Positions 36,501 to 43,056 of a DNA stretch of 64,000 nt are shown piece by piece. Below the pieces are notes generated by a model. It was not told the origin of the DNA and did no database searches. It saw only the letters and a program-made list of their open reading frames with translations. The position numbers were made by a program, and so were the translations under genes. The stretch comes from Geotrypetes seraphini (Eukaryota > Chordata > Amphibia > Gymnophiona > Dermophiidae): NCBI RefSeq assembly GCF_902459505.1, contig NC_047096.1, positions 11,594,001-11,658,000 of the forward strand, read 5' to 3'. The stretch's first letter is position 1; each line of letters begins with the position of its first letter.

Positions 36501-36982
36501 CCCAAGATATATGCATAAGACAATTTTGCATATATTTTCATTTTGAATAGCCTATCTACGGGATCAACCACTGGCATGCAAATCTTGGCGGGAATTGTAG
36601 AATATTTTGCATTAATCTCAAATCTGGCTCGTGCAAACCACTTCCTATTGTAATACATTGTTTGATTGCTGTATTCACAAGATTGTCTGGAGAGATGACC
36701 ATTTGTTACGATTCATTGAGAAAGCGCCTCAGACATCCAGAAAGATGTCAACTTGACTCAGGATTCTAGTGGGTGCTGTCTTTTTCTGGACCCCAGCCAC
36801 TCACTGGGTGTCTTTGCAGATCTAGGCCCTCAAAAGTCTCTTCACACGGCAGATGTTCTTTGTCATACTATGGTTGCTCTGTACACACACTATTAATGGA
36901 AGGAATTTTGTTATTTCAGGTGCTGGGGATGTCATTTTCTTTGACCCTCTACTGTCAGATTGCAAAAATGGCAGATAACTGA
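17092..36982 (+). CDS. CD53: CD53 tetraspanin, whole coding span (7 coding exons)
   Basis: CD53 is a four-pass plasma-membrane tetraspanin of leukocytes that organises partner receptors and integrins into tetraspanin domains. Joining 17092-17154, 18736-18924, 24846-24920, 29541-29639, 32920-33009, 36114-36197 and 36920-36982 gives 220 residues, against 219 in human, with every junction in phase 0 and GT/AG sites. TM1 lies at about 11-32, TM2 at 54-75, TM3 at 85-106 and TM4 at 186-210. The large loop carries CCG (145-147), PKSC (Cys162) and GCY (Cys174), the four-cysteine pattern. Possible N-glycosylation sites are Asn119 and Asn129. [16 protein letters not shown] and [10 protein letters not shown] are near-identical to mammalian CD53, which distinguishes it from CD37 and other tetraspanins. 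No disruption is seen, so the gene looks functional. The convergent neighbour DRAM2 supports the orthology. Confidence 0.97.
17282..17320 (+). mobile_element. End fragment of the TAGGGTTACCAGA transposon
   Basis: TAGGGTTACCAGATGGCTCC matches the left end of the complete element at 29862-30202; the rest is missing. Confidence 0.5.
17426..17480 (-). ncRNA. Hammerhead-ribozyme-like motif
   Basis: Read on the minus strand: GTCCC, then CTGAGGA (17473-17467), a 7-bp stem II GGCATCC/GGATGCT, GAAA (17449-17446), a stem III around CTGGG/CCTAG, TT, then GGGAC closing stem I. This has all the parts of a type I hammerhead. U instead of C before the expected cleavage point and a very small stem II loop make activity uncertain. 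It belongs to a repeat of the 22115 group. Confidence 0.5.
17555..17745 (-). mobile_element. CR1-type LINE fragment
   Basis: Shares ACTTGTCCAAACC, ACATCCTCTGGCAATG and TTCCTCCTCTTGGTTTTAAA with the CR1 copies at 44100 and 48010; this is the minus-strand C-terminal coding region. Confidence 0.65.
17752..17805 (-). ncRNA. Degraded hammerhead-like motif
   Basis: On the minus strand GTCCC-CTGAGGT ... AAAA-CACGGCCCCATG-TT-GGG keeps the layout of the other copies. The core has changed (GAAA to AAAA, A9 to T), so it should be inactive. Confidence 0.35.
17965..18060 (+). mobile_element. hAT-like terminal fragment
   Basis: CAGTAGTTGTCAATCTTTTT resembles the CAGTGGTTGTCAACC termini of hAT elements. 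No matching second end was found. Confidence 0.4.
18240..18560 (-). mobile_element. tRNA-derived SINE, split by a MITE
   Basis: The minus strand reads, from 18555: a box A-like TGGTGCAGTGGTTAGAGC, box B GGTTCAAATCC (18508-18498), then the body GACCCAGGGCAAGTCACTT. The 3' part runs to about 18240. The insertion at 18286-18368 splits it. Relatives are at 29777 and 31670. Confidence 0.8.
18286..18368. mobile_element. 83-bp hAT MITE with perfect 8-bp duplication
   Basis: It begins CAGGGATCTC, ends GACCCCTG, and is flanked on both sides by GTCTAAGT (18278-18285 and 18369-18376). It is a deletion derivative of the palindromic MITE at 13981 and lies inside a SINE. Confidence 0.9.
18736..18924 (+). 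CDS. CD53: CD53 exon 3, TM1 end to TM2
   Basis: Acceptor TTTGCAG at 18735, 63 codons in phase 0, donor GTATGT at 18925. Encodes [12 protein letters not shown], the small loop and TM2 with [17 protein letters not shown], the most conserved part of the protein. Confidence 0.97.
18967..19870 (-). mobile_element. LINE 3' end with internal tandem expansion
   Basis: Starts with a (TAC)n tail at 18970 and GCAGCGCTGTACA, the 3' end of an L2-like family. The minus frame at 19685-19558 gives [20 protein letters not shown] and [14 protein letters not shown]. Between lies a tandem array (19021-19558). The element starts only 40 bp after CD53 exon 3. A second copy of the family is at 56380-56600. Confidence 0.75.
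19021..19558. repeat. Four tandem units of 134-135 bp
   Basis: GACATTTATAGA starts at 19021, 19156, 19290 and 19424. The units are nearly identical and derive from the C-terminal coding and tail region of the enclosing LINE. The repeated SAHLFESAF minus-strand frames are therefore not a gene. Confidence 0.9.
20155..20285 (+). repeat. SINE/L2 3' end
   Basis: ATTGTGAGCCCATGGGA, AAGTACCTGTATAAA, AACCGCTTTGAAAG and GGCGGTATAGAAGTCCC in this order are the body and tail of the tRNA-SINE family without its head. Confidence 0.65.
20471..22030 (+). mobile_element. ORF1-only L1-type element (HAL1-like)
   Basis: Flanked by A(n)GTGTCCTCCA on both sides (ending at 20470, and 22031-22050), so both ends of the insertion are present. 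It has a GC-rich 5' region, ORF1 from 20665, then about 270 bp of AT-rich 3' UTR and poly(A). There is no trace of ORF2. In mammals, ORF1-only L1 derivatives are known as HAL1. Confidence 0.8.
20665..21760 (+). pseudogene. L1-type ORF1, one frameshift
   Basis: MGKRKIKPK starts the frame. Residues ~110-200 are heptad-like and then KNLRLVNF marks the RRM. After a +/-1 shift near 21540-21560, the C-terminal block [27 protein letters not shown] and [12 protein letters not shown] follows, ending at 21760. I chose 20665 because the frame upstream runs through 5' UTR and the flanking element. ORF1p-type nucleic-acid chaperone by family. Confidence 0.85.
22115..22162 (-). ncRNA. Hammerhead-like motif, left arm of foldback
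   Basis: Minus strand: GACTC, CTGAGGCA, GGCC-TGAG-GGCC (stem II), GAAA, CATGTACATG (stem III, 4 bp), TC, GAGTC. Stem I pairs 5/5, and C precedes the predicted cleavage bond. The only core departure is one extra C between G8 and A9. Confidence 0.6.
22353..22400 (+). ncRNA. Hammerhead-like motif, right arm of foldback
   Basis: A plus-strand copy of the 22115-22162 motif with one substitution in stem III (TATG for CATG). It is the mirror image in the opposite arm, so either strand of the element would transcribe one motif in sense. Confidence 0.55.
22880..23095 (-). mobile_element. L2-type LINE fragment, inverted partner of 23800
   Basis: The segment from TCAGTCGGACTGCTGAG to GTTGCGGTAGTCTAGTG is the reverse complement of 23800-23935. 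The + version reads like L2 sequence (ILLTLDYCN, then LQLVQNSAV). Confidence 0.6.
23630..24665. repeat. Nested inverted repeat with (TA)n loop
   Basis: AGCTGTGGAGTCAGTACACC (23631) is mirrored at 24644-24663. GGTATTAGGC ... ATACCAGAACAAGTCCCACATA (23712-23760, and the (TA) run after it) is mirrored at 24552-24600. Inside lie the L2 piece 23800-23935, a GC-rich stretch around 24000-24230, GACA/GATA microsatellites at 24360-24440 and (TA)n at 24512-24550. Confidence 0.65.
24512..24550. repeat. (TA)n microsatellite
   Basis: About 19 TA units in CD53 intron 3; likely length-variable. Confidence 0.9.
24846..24920 (+). CDS. CD53: CD53 exon 4, TM3
   Basis: Acceptor CCCTTAG at 24845, 25 codons ([20 protein letters not shown] then VYEEK), donor GTACAG. 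Human exon is also 25 codons and ends VYEQK. Confidence 0.96.
25315..25600 (-). mobile_element. CR1-type 3'-end retroposon
   Basis: The CATAGAAACATAGAAAATG end lies at 25321. The minus frame contains the FFTERVV-W-type stretch (complement of CCACCCTTTCGGTGAAG). Confidence 0.75.
25700..26153. mobile_element. GC-rich palindromic MITE with 9-bp target duplication
   Basis: Starts GGTGTCAGGTC, ends CTATGAACC, flanked by AATATACAC at 25691-25699 and 26154-26162. It has the same inverted layout and G/C runs as 14790-15221. Confidence 0.88.
26185..26400 (-). mobile_element. CR1-type 3'-end retroposon
   Basis: ATAAGAACTGCCATCTCCGG then ATCAGACCTTCGGTCC, as at 49785. Truncated at 26400. Confidence 0.75.
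26455..26688 (+). mobile_element. TAGGGTTAC-family DNA transposon, right part
   Basis: Contains CAAAGTGCTGGGTTTTGAAA and ends ATGTCTAGTAACCCTA at 26688, the right terminus of the element complete at 29862-30202. The left terminus is missing. Confidence 0.7.
26733..27198. mobile_element. Non-autonomous DNA transposon with self-complementary ends
   Basis: The left end AGAGAATGACACGGTGAC and the inner GACAAAATTTGTCACCG match the right end (GGGAACGGTGATAAATTTTG) in inverted order. The middle holds a direct repeat of about 60 bp (26823 and 27039, CTTCTACACCAGCATTC), and related text recurs at 52900-53040. Confidence 0.65.
27392..27442 (-). ncRNA. Hammerhead-like motif
   Basis: Minus strand: TACCC-CTGAGGC, an irregular stem II (CTTC/GAAG with GGC/GCC), GAAA, CACGG/CCATG stem III with one mismatch, TC, GGGT. 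Stem I and C17 are kept; the core is off at one position, as at 22115. Confidence 0.5.
27796..28009. repeat. AT-rich near-perfect palindrome
   Basis: Arms 27796-27896 and 27908-28009 are inverted copies (CACACATATACAAGAGG / CCTCTTGTATATGTGTG at the outside). The centre reads ATATACATATGTG. It probably belongs to the same foldback element as the motif at 27392. Confidence 0.8.
28155..28875 (-). mobile_element. L2-type LINE, C-terminal part of ORF2 and tail
   Basis: The minus frame from 28805 to 28398 begins [20 protein letters not shown] and includes [20 protein letters not shown], standard for L2-like ORF2. The tail with ATTTATTTATTTCG lies at 28163. The N-terminal side is cut off at 28875. 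Confidence 0.88.
29541..29639 (+). CDS. CD53: CD53 exon 5, first half of large loop
   Basis: Acceptor TTGAACAG at 29540, 33 codons in phase 0 from [10 protein letters not shown] to WGRIQEK, donor GTGAGT. It carries both candidate N-glycosylation sequons (NSS, NAS). This is the least conserved part, as expected for the variable loop region. Confidence 0.93.
29777..30335 (+). mobile_element. tRNA-derived SINE, split by a DNA transposon
   Basis: The head (box A-like near 29785, ATCAATCCCGGC box B region at 29838) and the body (GTGACCCTGAGTGAGTCACTT from 30208, AACCACAGAAGGGCGG tail) are separated by the insertion 29862-30202. Confidence 0.8.
29862..30202. mobile_element. TAGGGTTACCAGA DNA transposon, complete non-autonomous copy
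   Basis: Starts TAGGGTTACCAGATT, ends GTCTAGTAACCCTA; flanks TCCCTGTG and TCCACGTG look like an aged 8-bp duplication, as in hAT. The centre carries GACGTCACACGTGTGATGTC, itself palindromic. No transposase is present. Confidence 0.85.
30525..30697. mobile_element. Palindromic MITE, GGCTCCTTT ends
   Basis: GGCTCCTTTCACGAAGCTGC and its complement near 30690 enclose inverted arms rich in GCGCTA/TAGCGC. Relatives are at 39282, 55055 and 55410. Confidence 0.7.
30714..31568 (-). mobile_element. Second ORF1-only L1-type element, 5'-truncated
   Basis: Flanked by identical CATGCCTTTCTT (30702-30713 and 31569-31580). The minus strand reads the ORF1 C-terminal block ([43 protein letters not shown]), then 3' UTR directly to an A-rich end at 30714. 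No ORF2 lies between ORF1 and the 3' end. A CR1-type retroposon interrupts it at 31023-31362; the reading frame continues on either side. Confidence 0.82.
31023..31362 (-). mobile_element. CR1-type 3'-end retroposon inside the ORF1-only element
   Basis: The CATAGTAACATAGTAG end lies at 31023; flanked by TTCAAA on both sides (31017-31022, 31363-31368). Near-identical to the first part of 33183-33690 and to 4300-4600. Confidence 0.88.
31670..31752 (-). mobile_element. tRNA-SINE fragment
   Basis: GTAAGTCACTTTCCCGAGG, CACAAGGAG and GGGATTTGAACCC (box B complement) as in the SINE at 18240. Confidence 0.65.
31850..32290 (-). mobile_element. CR1-type LINE 3' end with ORF2 C-terminus
   Basis: The minus frame from 32236 to 31970 gives [20 protein letters not shown] and [13 protein letters not shown]; the tail AAGAACATTAGAATTGCC is at 31858. 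Confidence 0.85.
32920..33009 (+). CDS. CD53: CD53 exon 6, CCG motif and PKSC
   Basis: Acceptor CATTTTAG at 32919, 30 codons [12 protein letters not shown] ... PKSCEE ... HYFKE, donor GTAAGT. Holds three of the four large-loop cysteines that define the tetraspanin fold. Confidence 0.96.
33183..33690 (-). mobile_element. CR1-type LINE 3' end
   Basis: The minus frame from 33690 gives [20 protein letters not shown] then [12 protein letters not shown], with the 3' end CATAGTAACATAGTAG at 33184. It is the longest member of this subfamily here. Confidence 0.9.
33691..35040. other. CD53 intron 6 stretch, mostly unassigned
   Basis: A T run at 34347-34366 and weak GC-patterned DNA-element debris near 34600-34830. 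No exon-like frame with flanking splice sites was found. Confidence 0.35.
35043..35365 (-). mobile_element. L2-type LINE 3' end
   Basis: The (AAT)n tail, then GTATACCGCCATACCCCGAA and TAGGCGGTTCACAT, followed by the C-terminal coding region to about 35365. A G-rich expansion lies inside at 35184-35232. Confidence 0.75.
36114..36197 (+). CDS. CD53: CD53 exon 7, last loop cysteine and TM4 start
   Basis: Acceptor TTTTCCTAG at 36113, 28 codons from [14 protein letters not shown] to IISIIQ, donor GTAAAT. Human counterpart: GCYAKARLWFHSNF. The 176-codon open frame ending at 36145 reads this exon in the wrong frame. Confidence 0.96.
36920..36982 (+). CDS. CD53: CD53 exon 8, TM4 end and C-terminal tail
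   Basis: Acceptor TTATTTCAG at 36919, then [20 protein letters not shown] and TGA at 36980-36982. Human ends VLGMSFALTLNCQIDK plus a few residues, so the cytoplasmic tail is of similar length. Confidence 0.97.
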   Translation: MLGMSFSLTLYCQIAKMADN

Positions 36983-37283
36983 AGACCGTTACAAACTCCG
37001 GAGTACAACGAAGAAAAAGGCAATATATTCTCCACTTAGACAACTGCTGCCAAGTTCCTTATAGACATGTTTGGCCACATAAACCTCTAACTCCCAAGAT
37101 GAAGGAAGACTCTACTCGTTTCGACGCAATCTTTGAGAGTCCCTGGAATAATATTAAGACCAATAATTTAGCACTAAGAACTCTTTTGCTACTTCAGGAT
37201 CATTTAATGAAGGTTAGGTCGATGTCCCCAGAACATATAGCATTTGCTAACCTTTTATAAATAAACCCCAATGTGTAATATTG
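36983..37283 (+). other. CD53: CD53 3' UTR and poly(A) signal
   Basis: AATAAA at 37260-37265 is followed by a GT-rich stretch (AATGTGTAATATTG). This is the first canonical signal after the stop codon; later AATTAAA-like sites could extend the transcript. Confidence 0.6.
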
Positions 37284-38385
37284 TTGATATCATTTCAACA
37301 AAATGGCTCCCTGCGTGTTAGCTGAATTAAATGCTAACAGTTCACATCATCTTGATAAGAGAAAATAGCAAGTTTTATTGTTGCACAGTTTTGTTCCTAT
37401 TGCCGTCTATACGCTGAGCTGGCAGCAGGTGTTCTGAAACAGATTATTTTATATTTGAATACAAGCATATATTCTTTTATCTTCTGTAACGTGCACATGA
37501 GCGTGAAATTTTAACAGCTTTCCTTTCAGGTTCCTAGAATACACTTTCCACAAACAGAACTTTAGAAAAGAAGATGATAGCTGAAGGTGATTGCAGCTGT
37601 TCTCTTTGTATTTCATGTGCAGAGCTCGAGAAAACTCTACTGAAACTTTGCAGGCCTTGGCACCTTTTGTTGGCCCCAACTTAAGAGCTATCAAAAGCTA
37701 GTTTAGTTCAGGAGCTTTTACAAATATGCATGACCCTTCTTCAGGTTGCATCCTCTTCGTTCAATAGTTCCCATGATGGGACAATGAAACAAAACAGTCT
37801 ACAAAAGAATTCAGTCTGTTGAAGAAGCATCCAACTGTTGACTTTGTCCATGAAATATCAGAGGAAGTGAGAAGTTTCTAGAGGTGCTGATGTTTGTCCT
37901 CTAGCGGTTTCTCAGATCCGGGATAATTACTTTTTAAATAGTGCTTTAGTTTTGATTCTGTAGTCATTCCAACCTTTATCAGTTTCATATTTATCTGCCT
38001 CCTTCATCTTGAAAACGTTCATCACGGGCTACATCAAACCTCTTCTGATGGAGGAGATATTGCGCCCTTCTATCTCCAGGCAGCTGATACTGACCTCATG
38101 TAGAAGTGAGAGGTTGAAGAAGACCCAAAAGGACAGCTCTTTACTTGCCCCTTTCCAGCAGGATGGAGGAAGTAGAGTGGAAGGCTCACAGGAGCAGTTG
38201 GGAGGAACGATTCACTCAGGCTTACTAGATTGATTGCAAATAATTAACTCCAGACCTGCTCAGAGATACAGTAGAAGTGTTGAAGGCCAAAAGGCTTCCT
38301 TAAATTTGAGATTGTGATACTACTCAGACCATTTCTGTAAAAGGCTGATTGAGAAACATAAAACAGGCTTGATTACTGTAATATG
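37284..38385. other. Downstream of CD53, no recognised gene
   Basis: No conserved open frame on either strand; could include a longer alternative CD53 3' UTR. Confidence 0.35.
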
Positions 38386-38399
38386 GCTTTAACCAGGCT

Positions 38400-38560
38400 T
38401 CTAAATGATTCAAAACAGACAGACAGATTGTGAGCCCACCAGGACAGACAAGGAAAAAAGCTTGAGGACCTGATTACATTCATTGTAAACCGTTCTGAGC
38501 TCCCCTGGGAGAATGGTATAGAAAATTAAATACATAAATAAATAATGCAAACATTAGCAC
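38400..38560 (+). repeat. L2/SINE 3' end
   Basis: AGATTGTGAGCCCACCAGG, AACCGTTCTGAGCTCCC and AATGGTATAGAAAATTAAAT in the usual order, ending in (AAAT)n. Confidence 0.7.
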
Positions 38561-38589
38561 ATAATCTGAAAAAAAAAGTTTTTTAAAAG

Positions 38590-38705
38590 CCATAAATAGT
38601 GCCTCAGTAAATCTGAGCTTAGCGTGTGGAAAACTCCTGCATTAGAACACGCTAAGCCCAGATTTCAGTGCATCTTGGCAAAACGGCCTCAGTATTAGTA
38701 AATAG
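38590..38705. mobile_element. Small palindromic MITE
   Basis: AGTGCCTCAGTAAATCTGAG and AGCGTG ... CACGCTAAGCCCAGATTT form inverted arms. Confidence 0.5.
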
Positions 38706-39281
38706 GATCCACTGCTTAAAACAGGGCCTGTAGTCCACAGATGGGTTAATGCATGTCACCGTAAATTCAGTCTAGGATTGCTTTAATTCGTTTTATGAGA
38801 GGACAGAAGAATTTCTATCGGCAAACTATTTATTCTTTATCTGTCCATTGCTATAACCTTTGTTAAGAATAAGAAGCCAATAGAGCAAGGATTATTGCTG
38901 ATGGGCGACACTGAATCCTATCCCGCTGCTCCTACTTTTTGGATACACTGCTGTCATTTTATCTACATTGTTGGACTTCTCTCTGTTACATTTCACTGGA
39001 GTTTGTCATTTATCTTTGATAGATTATTTCCATAAAGATGTGGATTTTTATGTAAAAACAATAATGCTATTTTTTTCTCATTTTTATATTGTTTTTATGG
39101 TATGCTTTTTAATTTATGTTGGGAGTTTCAACTCCTAAAAAGCCATCCAAATTCAGAAATGAAAGTGGTGCATGCCCAGACTGCTTAAGAGCAGGTGTTC
39201 TCAACCCCATTCCACAAAACACACTCAGCCAGCCTGGTTTTCAAGATAACCAAAATACCCTCCCCTTTCCAATCATAGAAG

Positions 39282-39410
39282 GTCTTTTAGTAAGGCGTGC
39301 TTACCGATTTAGCGCACGCTAAATATTAACGTGTCCACAGAATATAATGGGCGCTAGCTAATTCAGTGCACGCTAAATCGGCTAGCATACCTTGGTAAAA
39401 GACCCCCATA
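39282..39410. mobile_element. Palindromic MITE, GGTCTTTTA ends
   Basis: GGTCTTTTAGTAAGGCGTGC and its mirror TACCTTGGTAAAAGACC enclose GCGCACGCTAAAT arms. Confidence 0.75.
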
Positions 39411-39584
39411 GGTTTAAAAGCCTCCCTTTAAAAAAATAAAATAAAATTCTTCAATTATGGTAATCTACCGGTATTTCAATTGGTCTTTACAGAATAGAGC
39501 ACTGAGTCTTATGCACAAAATTATTCAGTTCTGAGAATTTTGGGATTGGCACGTGGGATCTCTTCGGGGAGGGAGTTAGGGGGT

Positions 39585-39655
39585 GGGACATTGGTATGGG
39601 CAGACTAGATGGGCCTTGGCCCTTTTCTGCCGTCAGTTTCTATGTTTCTAATTCA
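39585..39655 (+). repeat. CR1-type 3' terminus
   Basis: GGGCAGACTAGATGGGCC, CCCTTTTCTGCCGTCAG and TTCTATGTTTCTAA: the last ~70 bp of a CR1-type element. Confidence 0.75.
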
Positions 39656-39734
39656 CTTATCTTTAAAAGTGCTTTTATCCAACATCAGAAAGCAGGTGTG
39701 CAGGAGGTATTCTCAAAACGTACATCTAAGTCCG

Positions 39735-39960
39735 ATTTGGACGAACCTTCCAAAACCCAGCAGTTTGGGTTTTGGAAAGCCCCGACAAGCCCCGGACGCA
39801 TCCGCGCATGCTCCAGGCCCCCCAGACGCGGCCGGAGCTTGTTAGGGAAGACGAGAGGAGGATTGAGGGGGGCGGGGCTGGAGGCAGAACAAGGCAGGGC
39901 AATGTGTGTGTCCAGAGGTTTGCGGCCCCCAAAAATGGTAACTCTAAGAAAAGGAGAGGT
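39735..39960. mobile_element. Degraded TAGGGTTAC-family element
   Basis: AAAACCCAGCAGTTTGGG, GGAAAGCCCCGACAAGCCCC and the CCCGCCC-type middle resemble 29862-30202; ends not clear. Confidence 0.4.
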
Positions 39961-39961
39961 C

Positions 39962-40110
39962 CCAAGATAGAGCCTTGAGGTACACCAATTGACAATGGGA
40001 TAGTAGCGGAGGCTGACCCCTCATGGCATACACTGAAAATGCGATGGGAGAGACAGGAAGAAAACCAGGAGAGAACAGAGCCCTGGAATCCCGGCAAGGA
40101 TTTCTAACAA
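39962..40110 (-). mobile_element. LINE reverse-transcriptase fragment (L2/CR1-like)
   Basis: The minus strand reads [20 protein letters not shown] and then [15 protein letters not shown], the RT block 4-5 motif GVPQGSxLGPxLF. Only ~45 codons survive. Confidence 0.7.
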
Positions 40111-40264
40111 CTAGAAATCACCTTCCTTTCAAAGCAGCTATTCCAACTATTCACCTGTGAGAAAATAATTTTCTATAAATAAACTATTGTGCAGAAAAAA
40201 TAGACACTTGAGAAAAAAAAAAAGAATCTGGTTTTCTCCATGATGATGGGGTAATGGAATGGTG

Positions 40265-40640
40265 CATCTTTTTTTTTATATATATATATAAATTATTTAT
40301 TCATTTTTAAACTTGCAACAAGTGATTTATAATACAATCATATACACTCTAATATCACTTTTTAATCACACATATATTGAATCATAATATAATTCCTCCC
40401 TCCAATATAACATTATTATTTCATATAATTTAAAATGAAAACCCACCCTCCCCCCACCCTATACTTCAATAATAAAAGGGGAAGAAATAATTATTAAATA
40501 CCATCAGTCCTTACAGTAATTTTTTAATGGCTCCCAAACATCAATAAATTTTTTATAACGTCCCTGCTGAATAGCTAATATTTTCTCCATTCTAAAAATA
40601 TGGCACAATGAATTCCACCGGTACATCTGAAACTCCTTAT
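40265..40640 (-). mobile_element. L1 3' end (ORF2 C-terminus plus UTR)
   Basis: The minus strand reads WNSLCHIFRMEKILAIQQ, then YKKFIDVWEPL and a stop near 40515. The 3' UTR ends in a T/TA run at 40268. It is the same family as 41286-42000, in opposite orientation. Confidence 0.82.
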
Positions 40641-41285
40641 TGCAGAAAGAAGCCACAGCTGAGCAGTTGCTGGGTGATGAAAGTCACGGGCGGCCTTTGG
40701 TGATGTGATGCCTGCTTTGAAACCCAGGGTCAAAGAGACAGCTGGTGTCTGCTGTCAAATTTAAGAATGAAAACCGAACACGTGAAAGTCTTTTCAGGGA
40801 TAGGAACATGCCAGATGAAAGAGAGCTTGTCACAACTCAAAACAAACCCAGCCAAGCAATTACATTAAGTGCACCCAACCTCCTTCGTACTTCAGAGGAC
40901 ATATAATCTGTGTCATTCATGGTGGCCCCACAGAAAGTTCCAGCAGCGCCTTCTCTATCCAGCAAAACTCCCTAAATATATTGGTGATTGCTGGATCGCA
41001 TTTATGTGTTTTGTGGCTCCTAAGATGTAGCATTTAAAAGCTCTCTTTGATTAAGCAGGAAGTAAATTTTAGGCTGAATAGTTAGTTTTCCATGCAAGTG
41101 AAATATGAGACCCCTTGTAATGTGAGGCCCCAAACTGTAGCTAGTCTTAACTTACACTTAAATCCAGCCCTGGGTCCTTGCCTAGAGGAGAGCCTGTTTT
41201 CTATCACTCTTTTAATGAATTGTTCTTTTTCTGGATAAATCTCCAATAAGGTTCCTGAATAAGAAACTCCAACATAGGTAGGGTT

Positions 41286-42000
41286 TTTTTTGTTACATAG
41301 AGCTTTTTGGACCCCAGTTAGATTACAAAAATTAAATAGTTCCTTGTCCAATAGGTGCTGGCATTGTAAATTGGAGGTAGGGACTTTGGATCATCTTTTA
41401 TTCTACTGTCCCCATATCTTAGCCTTTTGGAACGCAATCTGGGATCAAATAAATTGTTTATTGGAAAACCATGTAGCGTTATCTTATGATACTGTGATAT
41501 TTGGAATGTCTATGAGAAAAAAGAGTCAGATATCATCGTGTAATAATATACTTTTAATGATCATGACTGGAGTTGCCATCCAACATATTACTAATAATTG
41601 GAAAGATCATACTAGGTTGAATTTTAATTTTTGGTGGAATTCATTATGTCACATTTATAGAATGGAAAGATCACTAGCGATACAAAATGGAAATTATAAT
41701 AATTTTATTAAAATTTGGGAGCCATTAACGTCTTTTTGTCATGATTAAATGCCATTTTTCTATTAGTTATACACCATATAGTATTGGGAGGGGGGAGGGA
41801 TACAAATATAGGTTTCTTATTATGAATGAAGGGCTTTGAGGGAGGGTGGGGAGAGGGTTACATTTGTATGTTTAGATTATAATGATAAGATATGCAAGTG
41901 CTCTGATTAATTGTGTTTATTATGATTGTTGTACACTTGATGAAAGTTTTAAAAATGAATAAAGAATTATTAAAAAAAAAAAAAACAACAACCCACAAAA
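41286..42000 (+). mobile_element. 5'-truncated L1 with 16-bp target duplication
   Basis: Flanked by CAACATAGGTAGGGTT (41270-41285 and 42001-42016). Contains 150 codons of the ORF2 C-terminus (41290-41748: CWHCKLEVGTLDHLLFYCPH zinc block, then WNSLCHIYRMERSLAIQ), 3' UTR and poly(A) at 41970. It inserted into the first bases of the DNA transposon at 42010. The short frame is open but only the tail of ORF2. Confidence 0.92.
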
Positions 42001-42009
42001 CAACATAGG

Positions 42010-42266
42010 TAGGGTTAGCAGAGGTCCGGATTTCCCCGGACGGCTTTTCATAACCCGGCACTTTGTCTGGGTTTTGAAAAGCTTTCCTTTGTGCAGGAGG
42101 GAATCCGCGCACGCACGGATGTCCTGCCCGACGAGAGCAGGCAGCGGGAGGTGGGATCAGGGAGCATGACGGGGTGGAACTGGGGCAGGGATGGGTGGGC
42201 CTGGGCGGGCCCGGGGGGGCGGGACTTAGGGTCCAGATTTTCCAGACAGAAAATCTGGTAGCCCTA
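42010..42266. mobile_element. TAGGGTTAG-family DNA transposon
   Basis: Termini TAGGGTTAGCAGAGG and ATCTGGTAGCCCTA; flanks AACATAGG / ATCATAGG approximate an 8-bp duplication. A partial second copy (TTTGTCCGGGTTTTGAAA) follows at 42293-42330. Confidence 0.8.
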
Positions 42267-42395
42267 ATCATAGGACAGAGAAGACTATTGGCACTTTGTC
42301 CGGGTTTTGAAAAGCCTCCTCTACATCGCGTCAGGCTAATTTTCTCCTGCCCGATGCCATTTTTCAACTTTTAGAATTGGGCAGAATTCACTATC

Positions 42396-42443
42396 AGACC
42401 CCTGATGAAGCCCGTAATTGGGTGAAACGGGGCCCGTTGGGTT
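42396..42443 (+). ncRNA. Hammerhead-like motif with intact CTGATGA core
   Basis: GACCC, CTGATGA (42402-42408), stem II GCCC/GGGT with loop GTAATT, GAAA (42424-42427), stem III CGGG/CCCG, TT, GGGTT. It is the only copy here with the full consensus CTGATGA. An extra A before stem II and T at the cleavage-site position are the departures. Confidence 0.6.
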
Positions 42444-42720
42444 GTGAATCGCAACAGAACTGAGCACCGGCAGTAACAACACATGACTAAAAGCTAAGTG
42501 CCGGTTCTTTAGTTGCGATTTAGTTTGAAATATTTAAGTATCTTAGCACTTTGCATTGCACATGAAAATTGAAAAAATAATAACTCTATAGCTCGATGAA
42601 AGATACCTTCCTCCTGCATTTGTTGGTTTAAAACACTTTGAAAAACCACCGCAGGCATCTGAGAGCTTAAGAGATCACTTAGGTCTATACTGGTGACAAC
42701 ATCATTAACCCCATTCAATG

Positions 42721-43056
42721 GCACCCGACACTTTGTTCGCTCCTCCCCCATTCCAGCCGGGGAGAGCAGACGGAGGAGGGCTGCAGTCCGGCCATCGGAC
42801 CAACGGTCGGCTCGGGGGCCCGTTCAAGCGGGGCACCCGACACTGTCTTCGCTCCTCCCCCATTCCAGCAGGGGAGAACCGACAAAGGAGGGCTGCAGTC
42901 CGGCCATCGGACCAACGGTCGGCTCGGGGGCCCGTTCCAGCGGGGCACCCGACACTGTCTTCGCTCCTCCCCCATTCCAGCAGGGGAGAGCCGACGGAGG
43001 AGGGCTGCAGTCCGGCCATCGGACCAACGGTCGGCTCGGGGGCCCGTTCTAGCTGG
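42721..43056. repeat. Three tandem 112-bp units, CpG-rich
   Basis: GCACCCGACACT begins at 42721, 42833 and 42945, exactly 112 bp apart, and the third unit ends at 43056. Units are ~95% alike and contain CGGACCAACGGTCGGCTCGG. Open frames cross it on both strands, which I read as a by-product. Confidence 0.93.
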
